Shown here: positions 36,025 through 44,556 of the stretch, piece by piece
Position numbering within the stretch: position 1 is the first letter of the stretch
Layout: each line of letters begins with the position of its first letter
Assembly: GCF_003968755.1 (NCBI RefSeq)
Contig: NZ_RYDL01000009.1
Span: 68,269 to 126,411, forward strand
DNA from: Flavobacterium sp. RSP15
GTDB lineage: Bacteria; Bacteroidota; Bacteroidia; Flavobacteriales; Flavobacteriaceae
Length of the DNA stretch: 58,143 bases
Direction of reading: 5' to 3'
Position numbers and translations under genes: made by a program
The notes under the pieces: generated by a model
Database searches by the model: none
Seen by the model: only the letters and a program-made list of their open reading frames with translations
What the model was told of the DNA's origin: nothing

Positions 36025-36485
36025 TATATATTCTGAAGCCTTAAATTGTAATTTGAAAACACCGATACCTGCTTTTTTTTAGATTTCGTAAGTCAGAGTC
36101 TGCATTCTCAGCAATACTCGTGGCTCGTATACTTGCATCTTTAGTTGCCTGAGCAATCATTTATTTTTAGTTCGGCCAGTTTGATGTACTAATATTCCAC
36201 GTCAGAATTAATCAATTCACGGGATTGTCACGATAATTTTTCAATTTTGTTTACTTCCTTAGATTGGATACTCACACTTTGAGTTAACGTGAATCCAGTA
36301 AAAATTTGCTGTCTCGTAGTTCCGTTTTTGTTATAAGTAGTTTCAAAATCTTTATTGAAATTTCCCGCAGAGAATATCATTTCATAGGCAATAACTCTTT
36401 TGCCGGATAAATAGTTTTTTTCTTTTCTCTCTGTCCTCATCCAATGCGACGTTGGCCTTTTTCAAAGTGGTGCTTTTTCACTACT
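36025..36485 (-). pseudogene. Decayed SIMPL-domain (DUF541-like) gene
   Basis: Reading the minus strand, separate pieces in different frames match a SIMPL-domain protein in order: ANVALDEDREKR, then NYLSGKRVIAYEMIFSAG and FTLTQSVSIQSKEVNKIEKLS (one open frame 36440-36228). After a stop comes MIAQATKDASIRATSIAENA, and after a further frameshift KAGIGVFKLQF. The gene lacks its N-terminus and carries several stops or frameshifts. SIMPL proteins are periplasmic proteins of poorly known function. The order of blocks was judged from memory of the family, not by alignment. Confidence 0.72.
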
Positions 36486-36507
36486 TTTACAAAACAAAAT
36501 ACAAATC

Positions 36508-37794
36508 ATGATTTTCGAAAACACCCTTGAATTTGCAAAACACCTCGATTTACAAGATCCTTTACACAAATACCAAGACGAATTTATTTTCCCGAAGGTA
36601 CAAGGAAAAAAAGTAATTTATTTTACTGGAAATTCTTTAGGATTGCAGCCGAAACGCACCAAAGCGTATGTAGATGAAGTCATGAATGATTGGGCAAATC
36701 TAGCTGTTGAAGGACATTTTTACAGTGAAAAACCATGGTGGGATTACCACGAACGATTCGCAGATGCGTTGAGTAAAATTGTTGGTGCTTTACCAAGCGA
36801 AGTTACCGTGATGAATACATTAACGGTAAATCTTCATTTACTGATGGTTTCCTTTTACCAACCTACACAAACCAGATATAAAATTATTTGCGAAGAAAAA
36901 GCATTTCCTTCGGATCAATATATGTTTCAAAGTCAGGTCGATTTTCACTCCCAAAACCTGGGGATACAACTCGAGGATGCAATTGTTGAGATTAAGCGTC
37001 GCGATGGCGAACACAACATTCGCTTAGAAGATGTGTTGGCAAAAATTGAGGAAGTAGGTGATGAGTTGGCTTTGGTCTTAATTGGGGGGGTCAATTATTA
37101 CACAGGACAGGTATTTGATATGAAAACTATTACCGCTGCAGGTCATAAAGTGGGAGCCTACGTAGGCTGGGATTTAGCGCACGCCGCAGGAAATATTAAG
37201 CTGGAATTGCACGATTGGAATGCGGATTTTGCCGCTTGGTGCAGTTATAAATACATGAATTCAGGGCCAGGAAATGCTTCTGGATGTTTTATTCATAAAA
37301 AGCACCACAACAATGCAGCGTTACCCAGATTTGCCGGATGGTGGGGACATAATAAAGAACGTCGTTTCAAGATGGAACAAACCTTTGATCCTATTCAAGG
37401 CGCTGATGGCTGGCAAATTAGTAATCTTTCAATACTTTCTCTGGCGCCTTATTTAGCATCTGTAGACATGTTTGATGAAATTGGGATGGATGCTTTGATC
37501 CAAAAAAGAGATGCGATCACTTCTTATTTAGAATTCATTCTGCATGAAATAGACAAAGAAGTGGATAGTAGTTTCGAAATTATAACACCGTCAAATCCCA
37601 CAGAAAGAGCGTCACAATTGTCCGTCTTGCTTCATGGGGAAGGCCGCAGTTTGTTTGATTATTTAATGCAAAATGGAGTAATCACGGATTGGCGTGAACC
37701 TAATGTTATCCGCTTAGCGCCAGTGCCTCTGTATACTTCTTTTGAGGATATATATCAATTTGGGCAAATTTTGAAAGCAGGAATTCAGTCTTAA
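36508..37794 (+). CDS. kynU: Kynureninase
   Basis: A 428-residue PLP enzyme of the tryptophan-to-NAD route that cleaves 3-hydroxykynurenine or kynurenine. The family start FPKVQGKKVIYFTGNSLGLQP, the YYTGQVFDM block, GWDLAHAAGN (about residues 221-230) and the PLP-lysine segment WCSYKYMNSGPG (about 243-254) are clear. Kynurenine 3-monooxygenase is encoded at 43187, so two steps of the pathway are near each other though not in one operon. Confidence 0.94.
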   Translation: MIFENTLEFAKHLDLQDPLHKYQDEFIFPKVQGKKVIYFTGNSLGLQPKRTKAYVDEVMNDWANLAVEGHFYSEKPWWDYHERFADALSKIVGALPSEVTVMNTLTVNLHLLMVSFYQPTQTRYKIICEEKAFPSDQYMFQSQVDFHSQNLGIQLEDAIVEIKRRDGEHNIRLEDVLAKIEEVGDELALVLIGGVNYYTGQVFDMKTITAAGHKVGAYVGWDLAHAAGNIKLELHDWNADFAAWCSYKYMNSGPGNASGCFIHKKHHNNAALPRFAGWWGHNKERRFKMEQTFDPIQGADGWQISNLSILSLAPYLASVDMFDEIGMDALIQKRDAITSYLEFILHEIDKEVDSSFEIITPSNPTERASQLSVLLHGEGRSLFDYLMQNGVITDWREPNVIRLAPVPLYTSFEDIYQFGQILKAGIQS

Positions 37795-37880
37795 AACGGG
37801 CATTAAATAACACAAAAAATAGTTTTAATTTTATAAACGTAATTAACAGGGTTAAGCCTTTCTTTGTATTGGTACTAATT

Positions 37881-38303
37881 ATGAAAATTAAAATTATGAA
37901 AGCATTATATTTTATACTAATAGCTGCAGGTATTGTTTCTTGTCAAAATCAAGGAAAAATGGACATTCAAAAAGCCAAACAGGCTACTGTAGACTCCATG
38001 AAAGTTGAAATCGAAAAACAAAGAGTGATCGACTCCATGCAGGTAGAAATGGTTAAAATCCAGGAAGCTAAAGTAGAAACTCAAAAAGAAGTAGTTGTTG
38101 TGGATCAACAAACAGCGGGGACTACTACAAAAAATAAAGGTTGGAGTGGTGCTGCAAAAGGAGCCGTAATTGGTGCCGGCGTTGGTGCTGCCACAGGGGC
38201 AATCATCAGTAAGAAAAAAGGACAAGGTGCTATAATAGGTGGTTTAGCCGGTGCGGGAGTAGGGGCAGGTACAGGCGCTATTTTAGATAGTAAAAAACAG
38301 TAA
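37881..38303 (+). CDS. Glycine-zipper lipoprotein
   Basis: The chosen ATG gives a 140-residue protein with lipoprotein signal MKIKIMKALYFILIAAGIVSC (lipobox GIVSC); a further upstream TTG is possible but poor, and an ATG at 37896 is an alternative. A charged, coiled-coil-like middle (repeats of IDSMQVE) is followed by a glycine zipper (GAVIGAGVGAATGAI and GGLAGAGVGAGTGAIL, with KKKGQGA between) near the C-terminus. Such proteins insert in or tether to membranes; the role is unknown. A terminator follows. Confidence 0.8.
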   Translation: MKIKIMKALYFILIAAGIVSCQNQGKMDIQKAKQATVDSMKVEIEKQRVIDSMQVEMVKIQEAKVETQKEVVVVDQQTAGTTTKNKGWSGAAKGAVIGAGVGAATGAIISKKKGQGAIIGGLAGAGVGAGTGAILDSKKQ

Positions 38304-38327
38304 ATAGATTTTTCAATATAGCTTGGA

Positions 38328-38366
38328 GTGTTTAAGTTCAAAAAGAATTTAAACACCCCTTTTTAT
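38328..38366 (+). terminator. Intrinsic terminator
   Basis: GTGTTTAA (38328-38335) pairs with TTAAACAC (38349-38356) and is followed by CCCTTTTT. It separates the glycine-zipper gene from the convergent photolyase gene. Confidence 0.75.
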
Positions 38367-38381
38367 TTAGCGCTAGCTAGT

Positions 38382-39914
38382 TTAATAGGAATCCATATTA
38401 GTGATAATTTCATTCGCCTTAACTTTGATTTTATACATTTCTTCCGGATTCATTTTGTTCAATAAATTCATCATCATTGCCATGCGTTGGTTCCCTTTGA
38501 AATACTCTTTTTTCTCATCTAGGAAATTCCAATACAGCGTATTGAAGGGACAGGCTTTGTCGCCAAATTTCTCTTTGACATTGTAGTGGCATTTAGAGCA
38601 ATTATTACTCATTTTGTTGATGTAACTTCCAGAGGAAACATAGGGTTTTGTGGCAATTATTCCGCCATCGGCATATTGTGACATCCCGCGTGTGTTGGGC
38701 ATTTCAACCCATTCAATCGCATCAATATACACGCCCAAATACCAAGCGTCTACTTCGTCAGGATGAATTTGTGTCAGTAGTGTAAAATTCCCAATAATCA
38801 TAAGTCTCTGGATGTGGTGCGCGTAGGCTTCATCTAAACTTTGATTAATCGCGTGACTCATGCAATTCATTTTGGTTTTACCTGTCCAGAAAAAATCAGG
38901 AAGCTTGTTTTTGTTTTGCAAGACATTCATTTTAGCATAATCAGGCATTTCTTTCCAGTATATTCCTCTTATATATTCGCGCCAGCCTAAAATTTGACGC
39001 ACAAAACCTTCTACTTGTGAGATAGTTATTTCTATTTCATTGTCATGATAAAAAGCAATCACGGTCTCGAGGACTTCCTTTGGAGAAAGCATTTTGCTAT
39101 TCATGGCAAAAGACAAACGAGAATGGAAAAGGAATTTTTCATCGGTATGCATTGCATCTTCGTAATCACCGAAATGTTTCAACAGATTTTTACAGAAATA
39201 ATCTAAAACCTCGAACGATTGCTCGCGCGAAGTAGGCCAACTGAAATTATCTAAATCGATGTTTCCAAAAGTGATGATCCCAGCTTCTTTAATTTGGGCA
39301 ACAACTTTAGAAACATTGGTGTGAAAATTCTTTTCAGAAGGCACAGGAACTTCTCCTTTGTATTTTTTGCGATTATCGGCATCAAAATTCCATTGATTTC
39401 CCACAGGAGTTGACCCATTCATTAACAAATGATGTTTTTTACGCATGCTGCGATAAAAATTTTCCATCAGCAACAGCTTTTTACCCTCAAAAAAATCGGA
39501 AAGTTCATGACGCGTAGTGTAAAAATGCTCGGAGTCAAAAGCTTCTGATTCTATTTTTAGATTGGAACAAATTGTTTTTAGTTGTTGGTCCAATCGGTAT
39601 TCATCAGGGAATTGATATTCAAATTTTTCGATTTTATATTTTTCGATACAGAAAGTAATAATTTTTTCTAGATCCTGAGGATTATCGCCATCAGTAATTT
39701 GAAAATATAAGGCTTGATGTCCTCGTGATTGTAGGGCTGTGTAAAAATTTCTCATCGCCATAAAAAAGGCCACCACTTTTTGGATGTGATGTTTTACATA
39801 CGCTGTTTCCTGACGCATTTCGGCCAGCACATAAATAGTGTTATGATCTTTCTCCTGCAACCAGGAGTGTTTTAAATTGAGTTGATCTCCAAGGATTAAT
39901 CGTAGTTTTTTCAT
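38382..39914 (-). CDS. Cryptochrome/photolyase of the Fe-S type, probable (6-4) photolyase
   Basis: A 510-residue flavoprotein beginning MKKLRLILGDQLN. It matches the prokaryotic FeS-BCP/PhrB group rather than classical CPD photolyase. Four cysteines, C351, C439, C442 and C455 (CMSHAI and CSKC...ACPF), have the spacing of the 4Fe-4S ligands of Agrobacterium PhrB. The FAD-domain signature GWREYIRGIYW and MPNTRGMSQYADGG are present. It should repair UV (6-4) photoproducts using blue light. It is the second gene of a two-gene unit with a flavin reductase (2-bp gap). Confidence 0.9.
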   Translation of the reverse strand: MKKLRLILGDQLNLKHSWLQEKDHNTIYVLAEMRQETAYVKHHIQKVVAFFMAMRNFYTALQSRGHQALYFQITDGDNPQDLEKIITFCIEKYKIEKFEYQFPDEYRLDQQLKTICSNLKIESEAFDSEHFYTTRHELSDFFEGKKLLLMENFYRSMRKKHHLLMNGSTPVGNQWNFDADNRKKYKGEVPVPSEKNFHTNVSKVVAQIKEAGIITFGNIDLDNFSWPTSREQSFEVLDYFCKNLLKHFGDYEDAMHTDEKFLFHSRLSFAMNSKMLSPKEVLETVIAFYHDNEIEITISQVEGFVRQILGWREYIRGIYWKEMPDYAKMNVLQNKNKLPDFFWTGKTKMNCMSHAINQSLDEAYAHHIQRLMIIGNFTLLTQIHPDEVDAWYLGVYIDAIEWVEMPNTRGMSQYADGGIIATKPYVSSGSYINKMSNNCSKCHYNVKEKFGDKACPFNTLYWNFLDEKKEYFKGNQRMAMMMNLLNKMNPEEMYKIKVKANEIITNMDSY

Positions 39915-39916
39915 TT

Positions 39917-40558
39917 TTATTTTTTGTAAAAGGAAACAGTAGAAACTTCTTTTCGGGCATATTCAAAACGGTCGATAAGTTTGGGTAAACAATAGCCATC
40001 AAGGCCGTTTAGCGCCACAACATTGCCTTTATCAATTTGTAACCACCCATCTTTATGTATTAATTTCTCCTCAAAAAATAAATTTTCGATAGCTGCAATT
40101 ACATGAATTGTATTGTTTTCCTGGATGTAATATTCATTTAGATATTTACAATGCAACTGCACAGGGCTTCCTTTTACAAAAGGAGTTTCAATGTTGGTCT
40201 TGTATTCTTCTTCCAGGCTTGTTTTATCAAATTCAGAAACGCCTAAATCATAATTTGCGGAGGTATGATGCGCATCGGCAATCATGTCAGCAGTGATGTG
40301 ATTTACCGTAAAATAACCAGTCTCTTTTATATTTTTGTAGGTGTCTCTGGGAACGGTTGTGGGTCGCATAATGAATCCAATTATGGCAGGATTACTACCT
40401 AAATGTGTGATACTGCTAAAAATTGCTACGTTAGTGTTTCCGTCCAATGATTTTGTAGCAAGAAGATTCGCTGATTTATAACCCGTGCACGAATTGATTA
40501 AATTCAGTCTTTCAATTTTTTCCATTTTGGAAATAGCTTCTTTAGAAATATGTTTCAT
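39917..40558 (-). CDS. Flavin reductase family protein (FMN-binding split barrel)
   Basis: From the ATG at 40558 the protein has 213 residues and begins MKHISKEAISKME. An earlier TTG is open but lies within the promoter leader and is unlikely. It matches the flavoredoxin/flavin reductase family: NSCTGYKSANLLATKS, GSNPAIIGFIMRP and TGYFTVNHI (FMN-binding region). It probably provides reduced flavin or acts as a flavin store for its neighbour, the FAD-dependent photolyase, with which it forms an operon. That partnership is inferred from the 2-bp spacing. Confidence 0.85.
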   Translation of the reverse strand: MKHISKEAISKMEKIERLNLINSCTGYKSANLLATKSLDGNTNVAIFSSITHLGSNPAIIGFIMRPTTVPRDTYKNIKETGYFTVNHITADMIADAHHTSANYDLGVSEFDKTSLEEEYKTNIETPFVKGSPVQLHCKYLNEYYIQENNTIHVIAAIENLFFEEKLIHKDGWLQIDKGNVVALNGLDGYCLPKLIDRFEYARKEVSTVSFYKK

Positions 40559-40573
40559 ATTTTTACTTTTGAA

Positions 40574-40714
40574 CAAATATACTTTTTGTTTAATTAAAAT
40601 GGAAATAAATCAAACAAAATAATAAATAAGGCTCAATTATTTATTTTGAATTAGTTTTGAACAAACACATTATAAGTAAATTGTTATAATTGACTTCTAA
40701 ATCTTATATATTTG
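40574..40714. promoter_or_regulatory. Divergent promoters for the flavin reductase and penicillin acylase genes
   Basis: The minus-strand element TATATTTG (40581-40574) serves the flavin reductase/photolyase pair. The plus-strand TATATTTG (40707-40714) serves the penicillin acylase, 19 bp before its ATG. The shared region between them is very AT-rich and contains repeated TTATTT/AAATAA words. No operator was identified. Confidence 0.6.
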
Positions 40715-40732
40715 TTGCCAATTTATGTAAAG

Positions 40733-43123
40733 ATGCAAACACTTAAAAAAGTCCTTCTGGTTTTACTTTCTTTATTGTTTCTTTCAGCAATAGTTGTGCT
40801 GATTTATGGGTTTTATTTAAAGCCAACCTATGAAGGGGAACTAAAACTTAAAAATATTGGAAAGGAAACGACAGTTTATTTTGATGAATTTGGAGTGCCT
40901 CATATTTATGCGGCAAGTTCAAGGGACGCTATGGTTGTGTTGGGTTACGTACATGCGCAAGAACGATTGTGGCAAATGGAATTGATGCGGCGTATTGCTC
41001 CGGGACGATTGTCAGAAATTTTTGGACCAGTTGGATTGAAAAGTGATCTGTTTTTTGCCGGATTAGGAATCGAAGAAGCTTCCGCAAAAGCAATCGCAGC
41101 TTTAGATAAGAAAAGTTCCAGTTATCTATTGACAATGGACTATTTAGACGGGATAAACCAATATATGGCAGAGGGAACTACGCCAATAGAATTCAGTGTA
41201 GTTGGTGTCAAAAAAGAAAAGTTTACCATAAAAGACGTCTACAATATTTTTGGATACATGTCTTTTAGTTTTGCTATGGCCCATAAGTCAGATCCTTTGT
41301 TGACGGATATTCGGAACAAGTACGGAATGGACTATCTCAAGGATTTTGGCATTGACGGTTCATTTAATACCACAAAAATAAAAAATGCAAAACATAAGCC
41401 ACAGGAATATGCTGCTATTTCAAAATCAGTAGCCTCACTTTTAGACCAATCCCCTATCCCACCCTTTATAGGAAGCAACAGCTGGGTTCTTTCTCCAAAG
41501 AAAACTAAAAAAGGAAAAGTGATTTTTGCCAATGATCCACATATTGGGTTTTCGCAACCCGGAACTTGGTATGAAGCGCACTTAGTAACTCCGGATTTTG
41601 AATTGTACGGTTGCTATTTAGCAGGTACTCCATTCCCATTATTGGGACATAACCGTAACTATGCGTACGGATTAACCATGTTTGAAAATGATGATATTGA
41701 TTTGTACCAAGAAGAAAATAGTCCTGGAAATGCGACCGCTTACAAAACGCCAACGGGGTATAGGAATTATGAAATTCGCCAAAAAATTATAAAAATAAAA
41801 GATTCTACTGATGTGGTTTTGAATGTAAAAGTGAGTCGTCACGGGCCTATCATGAATGATTTAATTGTTGGGCTGGATAAGGATAAACCAGTGGCAATGT
41901 CTTGGATTTATACCCAACAACCCATACGAATTCTGGAAGCAGTATATAGGCTTTCGCACGCTGAAAACAAGGAAGATTTTCTAAAAGGAGTGGCTCTGAT
42001 AGCCGCGCCGGGACTGAATGTTATGTATGGTGACTCCAAAGGAAATATTGCATGGTGGGCAACAGGAAAATTATACAAGCATAATGAAGGCGTGAATCCG
42101 AATTTTATTTTGGATGGGGCGAGCGGGAAAGACGATATCAAGGAATATTTGGATTTCTCCAAAAATCCTTCAGCGATGAATCCAAAATGGAATTACGTGT
42201 ATTCAGCCAATAATCAACCAGAGGCAATAGACGGATTTTTGTATCCGGGCTATTACCTTCCTGAAGACAGAGCCAAACGAATCACGCAATTATTGAATAA
42301 AAAAACAAAATGGAATGAGGCAACTGTGGGCAGCATGATTTTTGATAATACATCACCAGTTGCGCCTGACGTTGTAGCACGTTTAATTTCGAATCTGGAT
42401 TACACTACGCTTTCAAATAATGAAAAAGAAGCCTTTGCTGTTTTGAAAAAATGGAAAGGTTCTAATAATCTGGATGATGTAGCACCCACAATCTATAATA
42501 AATGGATTTTTAATTATTTAAAAAATACTTTTGAGGACGAACTGGGAGCTGCTAATTTCAAGCAGTTTTTAGGCACGCATATCATGAAGCAAATGATCGC
42601 CAGACAACTTGAAAACAAAAACTCACTGTGGTGGGATAATATCAATACAAAAAACCATTCGGAAACAAGGCAAGAAATCGTGTCGCTATCGTTCAAGGAA
42701 TCGATTGCTGCTTTAGAAAAACAATTGGGCAATTCCGTATCAGCTTGGACCTGGAACAAAGTACATACTCTGGAACATCAGCATCCGTTGGGTAAAATTG
42801 CAGCTTTAAGAACTATATTTAATGTTGGTCCATTTGAGGTTTCAGGTTCAACGGAAGTGATTAATAATTTGTTTTTTGATTATACCGAAACGGGTCAGTA
42901 TCAAGTAAAAGGCGGCCCTTCAACACGAAGAATTATTGATTTCTCAGACATTGAAAATAGCTGGGCCATTTTGCCAACGGGACAATCCGGAAATCCATTC
43001 AGTGCACATTATAACGATCAGGCGGAATTGTATAATTCAGGAAAATTCAGAAGAATGAAACTGAACGAAAAGGAGATTATAAGGACTTCGACAAAATTGG
43101 TGTTTATTCCCAATAAAAAATGA
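40733..43123 (+). CDS. Penicillin acylase family protein (Ntn hydrolase)
   Basis: From ATG 40733 the protein has 796 residues; the upstream TTG that opens the frame is part of the promoter -7 element. An N-terminal membrane anchor or signal (about residues 6-28) is followed by an alpha-chain part with GVPHIYAASSRDAMVVLGYVHAQERLWQME. The conserved GSNSW at 247-251 supplies the catalytic Ser248, expected to become the N-terminus of the beta chain after self-cleavage. Further blocks are NDPHIGF and SGQSGNPFSAHYNDQ. Members cleave amides such as acyl-homoserine lactones or peptides; the substrate here is unknown. Confidence 0.9.
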   Translation: MQTLKKVLLVLLSLLFLSAIVVLIYGFYLKPTYEGELKLKNIGKETTVYFDEFGVPHIYAASSRDAMVVLGYVHAQERLWQMELMRRIAPGRLSEIFGPVGLKSDLFFAGLGIEEASAKAIAALDKKSSSYLLTMDYLDGINQYMAEGTTPIEFSVVGVKKEKFTIKDVYNIFGYMSFSFAMAHKSDPLLTDIRNKYGMDYLKDFGIDGSFNTTKIKNAKHKPQEYAAISKSVASLLDQSPIPPFIGSNSWVLSPKKTKKGKVIFANDPHIGFSQPGTWYEAHLVTPDFELYGCYLAGTPFPLLGHNRNYAYGLTMFENDDIDLYQEENSPGNATAYKTPTGYRNYEIRQKIIKIKDSTDVVLNVKVSRHGPIMNDLIVGLDKDKPVAMSWIYTQQPIRILEAVYRLSHAENKEDFLKGVALIAAPGLNVMYGDSKGNIAWWATGKLYKHNEGVNPNFILDGASGKDDIKEYLDFSKNPSAMNPKWNYVYSANNQPEAIDGFLYPGYYLPEDRAKRITQLLNKKTKWNEATVGSMIFDNTSPVAPDVVARLISNLDYTTLSNNEKEAFAVLKKWKGSNNLDDVAPTIYNKWIFNYLKNTFEDELGAANFKQFLGTHIMKQMIARQLENKNSLWWDNINTKNHSETRQEIVSLSFKESIAALEKQLGNSVSAWTWNKVHTLEHQHPLGKIAALRTIFNVGPFEVSGSTEVINNLFFDYTETGQYQVKGGPSTRRIIDFSDIENSWAILPTGQSGNPFSAHYNDQAELYNSGKFRRMKLNEKEIIRTSTKLVFIPNKK

Positions 43124-43186
43124 TTGTTTTTTAAAGTTATTAAAATATTAAATCAGTAATTTTGCCTAACTTTTTATAAAAAATTA

Positions 43187-44524
43187 ATGCAAACTCCCCG
43201 AAAAATAGCAGTTGTAGGCTCTGGACTAGTCGGATCCTTATTAGCTATTTACCTTCGCAAAGCAGGCCATACTGTTCATATTTACGATAGAAGTCCAGAT
43301 ATCAGGAAGATACAGTTTTCAGGACGTTCTATCAATTTGGCGATGTCTAATCGCGGCTGGAAAGCCTTAGACGGAGTTGGAGTAGGTGATGCTGTTCGAG
43401 CGATCGCAATCCCCATGAAAAAACGGGCAATTCATTTAGCGGATAAGCTTAATTTTCAAAATTATGGTCAGGAAGGCGAATCCATTGATTCAATTTCGAG
43501 AGGAATTTTAAACCGAAAAATGATCGATTTGGCGGAAGCCGCAGGAGCAGAGTTCTTTTTTGAGCACAAAATTTGGGATGTAACTCTAGAAAATGCAACA
43601 CTTCATATAGGCGAAACCGAAAGAGGCGCATGGGAAGATAAAAAATACGATATGGTTTTTGGCGCTGATGGTGCTTTTTCAAGAATTCGTCACCGCATGC
43701 AGCGCCAGAGTATGTTTGATTATTCGCAAGAATTTCTGCCTATTGGATATAAAGAATTAAATATTCCGGCAAACGGGGATGGATCACATAAATTGGATAA
43801 AAATTCGTTTCATATCTGGCCACGAGGCGAATATATGTTGATTGCCTTGCCCAATTTAGACGGAAGCTTTACCTGTACTTTATTTATGCCTTTTGAAGGA
43901 GAAAATTCCTTTGATTCCTTAAAAGACAGGAAGTCAGTAGAAGCTTTTTTTGAAAAAAATTTACCGGATACGATTGATGTTATTCCAAAATTAGCGGAAG
44001 ATTTTTTCCGGAACCCAACCAGTACATTAGTAACCATGAAGTGTTTTCCGTGGACGTATGAGGATAAGGTTGCCTTGATAGGGGATGCGAGTCATGCCAT
44101 TGTCCCTTTTTATGGACAAGGAATGAATGCCGGTTTTGAAGATATTTCAGTGCTGTATGAAATGATTGAAAAGTACGGGGATGATTGGAAATCTATTTTT
44201 TCCGAATATCAAAAATCCCGTAAACCAAATGCCGATGCTATTGCAGAGCTTTCCTATCGAAATTTTTTAGAAATGAGCTCTAAGACTGCAGATGAAAACT
44301 TCCTTTTGCAAAAGAAAATTGAAAAATCATTTTCAGACAAGCACCCTGAAAAATGGATTCCGCTATACAGTCGTGTAACATTTAGTGATCGGCCTTATAC
44401 AGAGGCGTTGGCTATAGGGGATTATCAAAATGCAATTATGGAAGAAATTTTAAAAATGGAAAATATCAAAGAAATCTGGGATTCAGAAGCAGTTGAAAAT
44501 ACCATTTTAGAATTATTAAAATAA
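43187..44524 (+). CDS. kmo: Kynurenine 3-monooxygenase
   Basis: A 445-residue FAD monooxygenase that hydroxylates L-kynurenine. The FAD motif VVGSGLVGSLLAIYLRKAGH starts near residue 9, the DG motif is in FGADGAFSRIRHRM (about 156-169), and the second FAD motif VALIGDASHAIVPFYGQGMNAGFEDI lies near 298-323. Together with kynU at 36508 this forms part of the tryptophan-to-quinolinate route of NAD synthesis. It is monocistronic, ending at a bidirectional terminator. Confidence 0.93.
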   Translation: MQTPRKIAVVGSGLVGSLLAIYLRKAGHTVHIYDRSPDIRKIQFSGRSINLAMSNRGWKALDGVGVGDAVRAIAIPMKKRAIHLADKLNFQNYGQEGESIDSISRGILNRKMIDLAEAAGAEFFFEHKIWDVTLENATLHIGETERGAWEDKKYDMVFGADGAFSRIRHRMQRQSMFDYSQEFLPIGYKELNIPANGDGSHKLDKNSFHIWPRGEYMLIALPNLDGSFTCTLFMPFEGENSFDSLKDRKSVEAFFEKNLPDTIDVIPKLAEDFFRNPTSTLVTMKCFPWTYEDKVALIGDASHAIVPFYGQGMNAGFEDISVLYEMIEKYGDDWKSIFSEYQKSRKPNADAIAELSYRNFLEMSSKTADENFLLQKKIEKSFSDKHPEKWIPLYSRVTFSDRPYTEALAIGDYQNAIMEEILKMENIKEIWDSEAVENTILELLK

Positions 44525-44552
44525 AAAAAGGACTCTAATCAGGGTCCTTTTT
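44525..44552. terminator. Bidirectional terminator between convergent genes
   Basis: AAAAAGGAC (44525-44533) pairs with GTCCTTTTT (44544-44552). It has A and T tracts on both sides and so serves both kmo and the minus-strand NADH dehydrogenase. Confidence 0.82.
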
Positions 44553-44556
44553 GGTG

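Noticed and set aside
36228..36440. 70-codon minus-strand open frame as a gene of its own
   Set aside because: It is one fragment of the decayed SIMPL-domain gene, with other fragments continuing in other frames.
40712..40732. Upstream TTG as start of the penicillin acylase
   Set aside because: The TTG is part of the -7 element TATATTTG (40707-40714); the ATG at 40733 fits the signal peptide.
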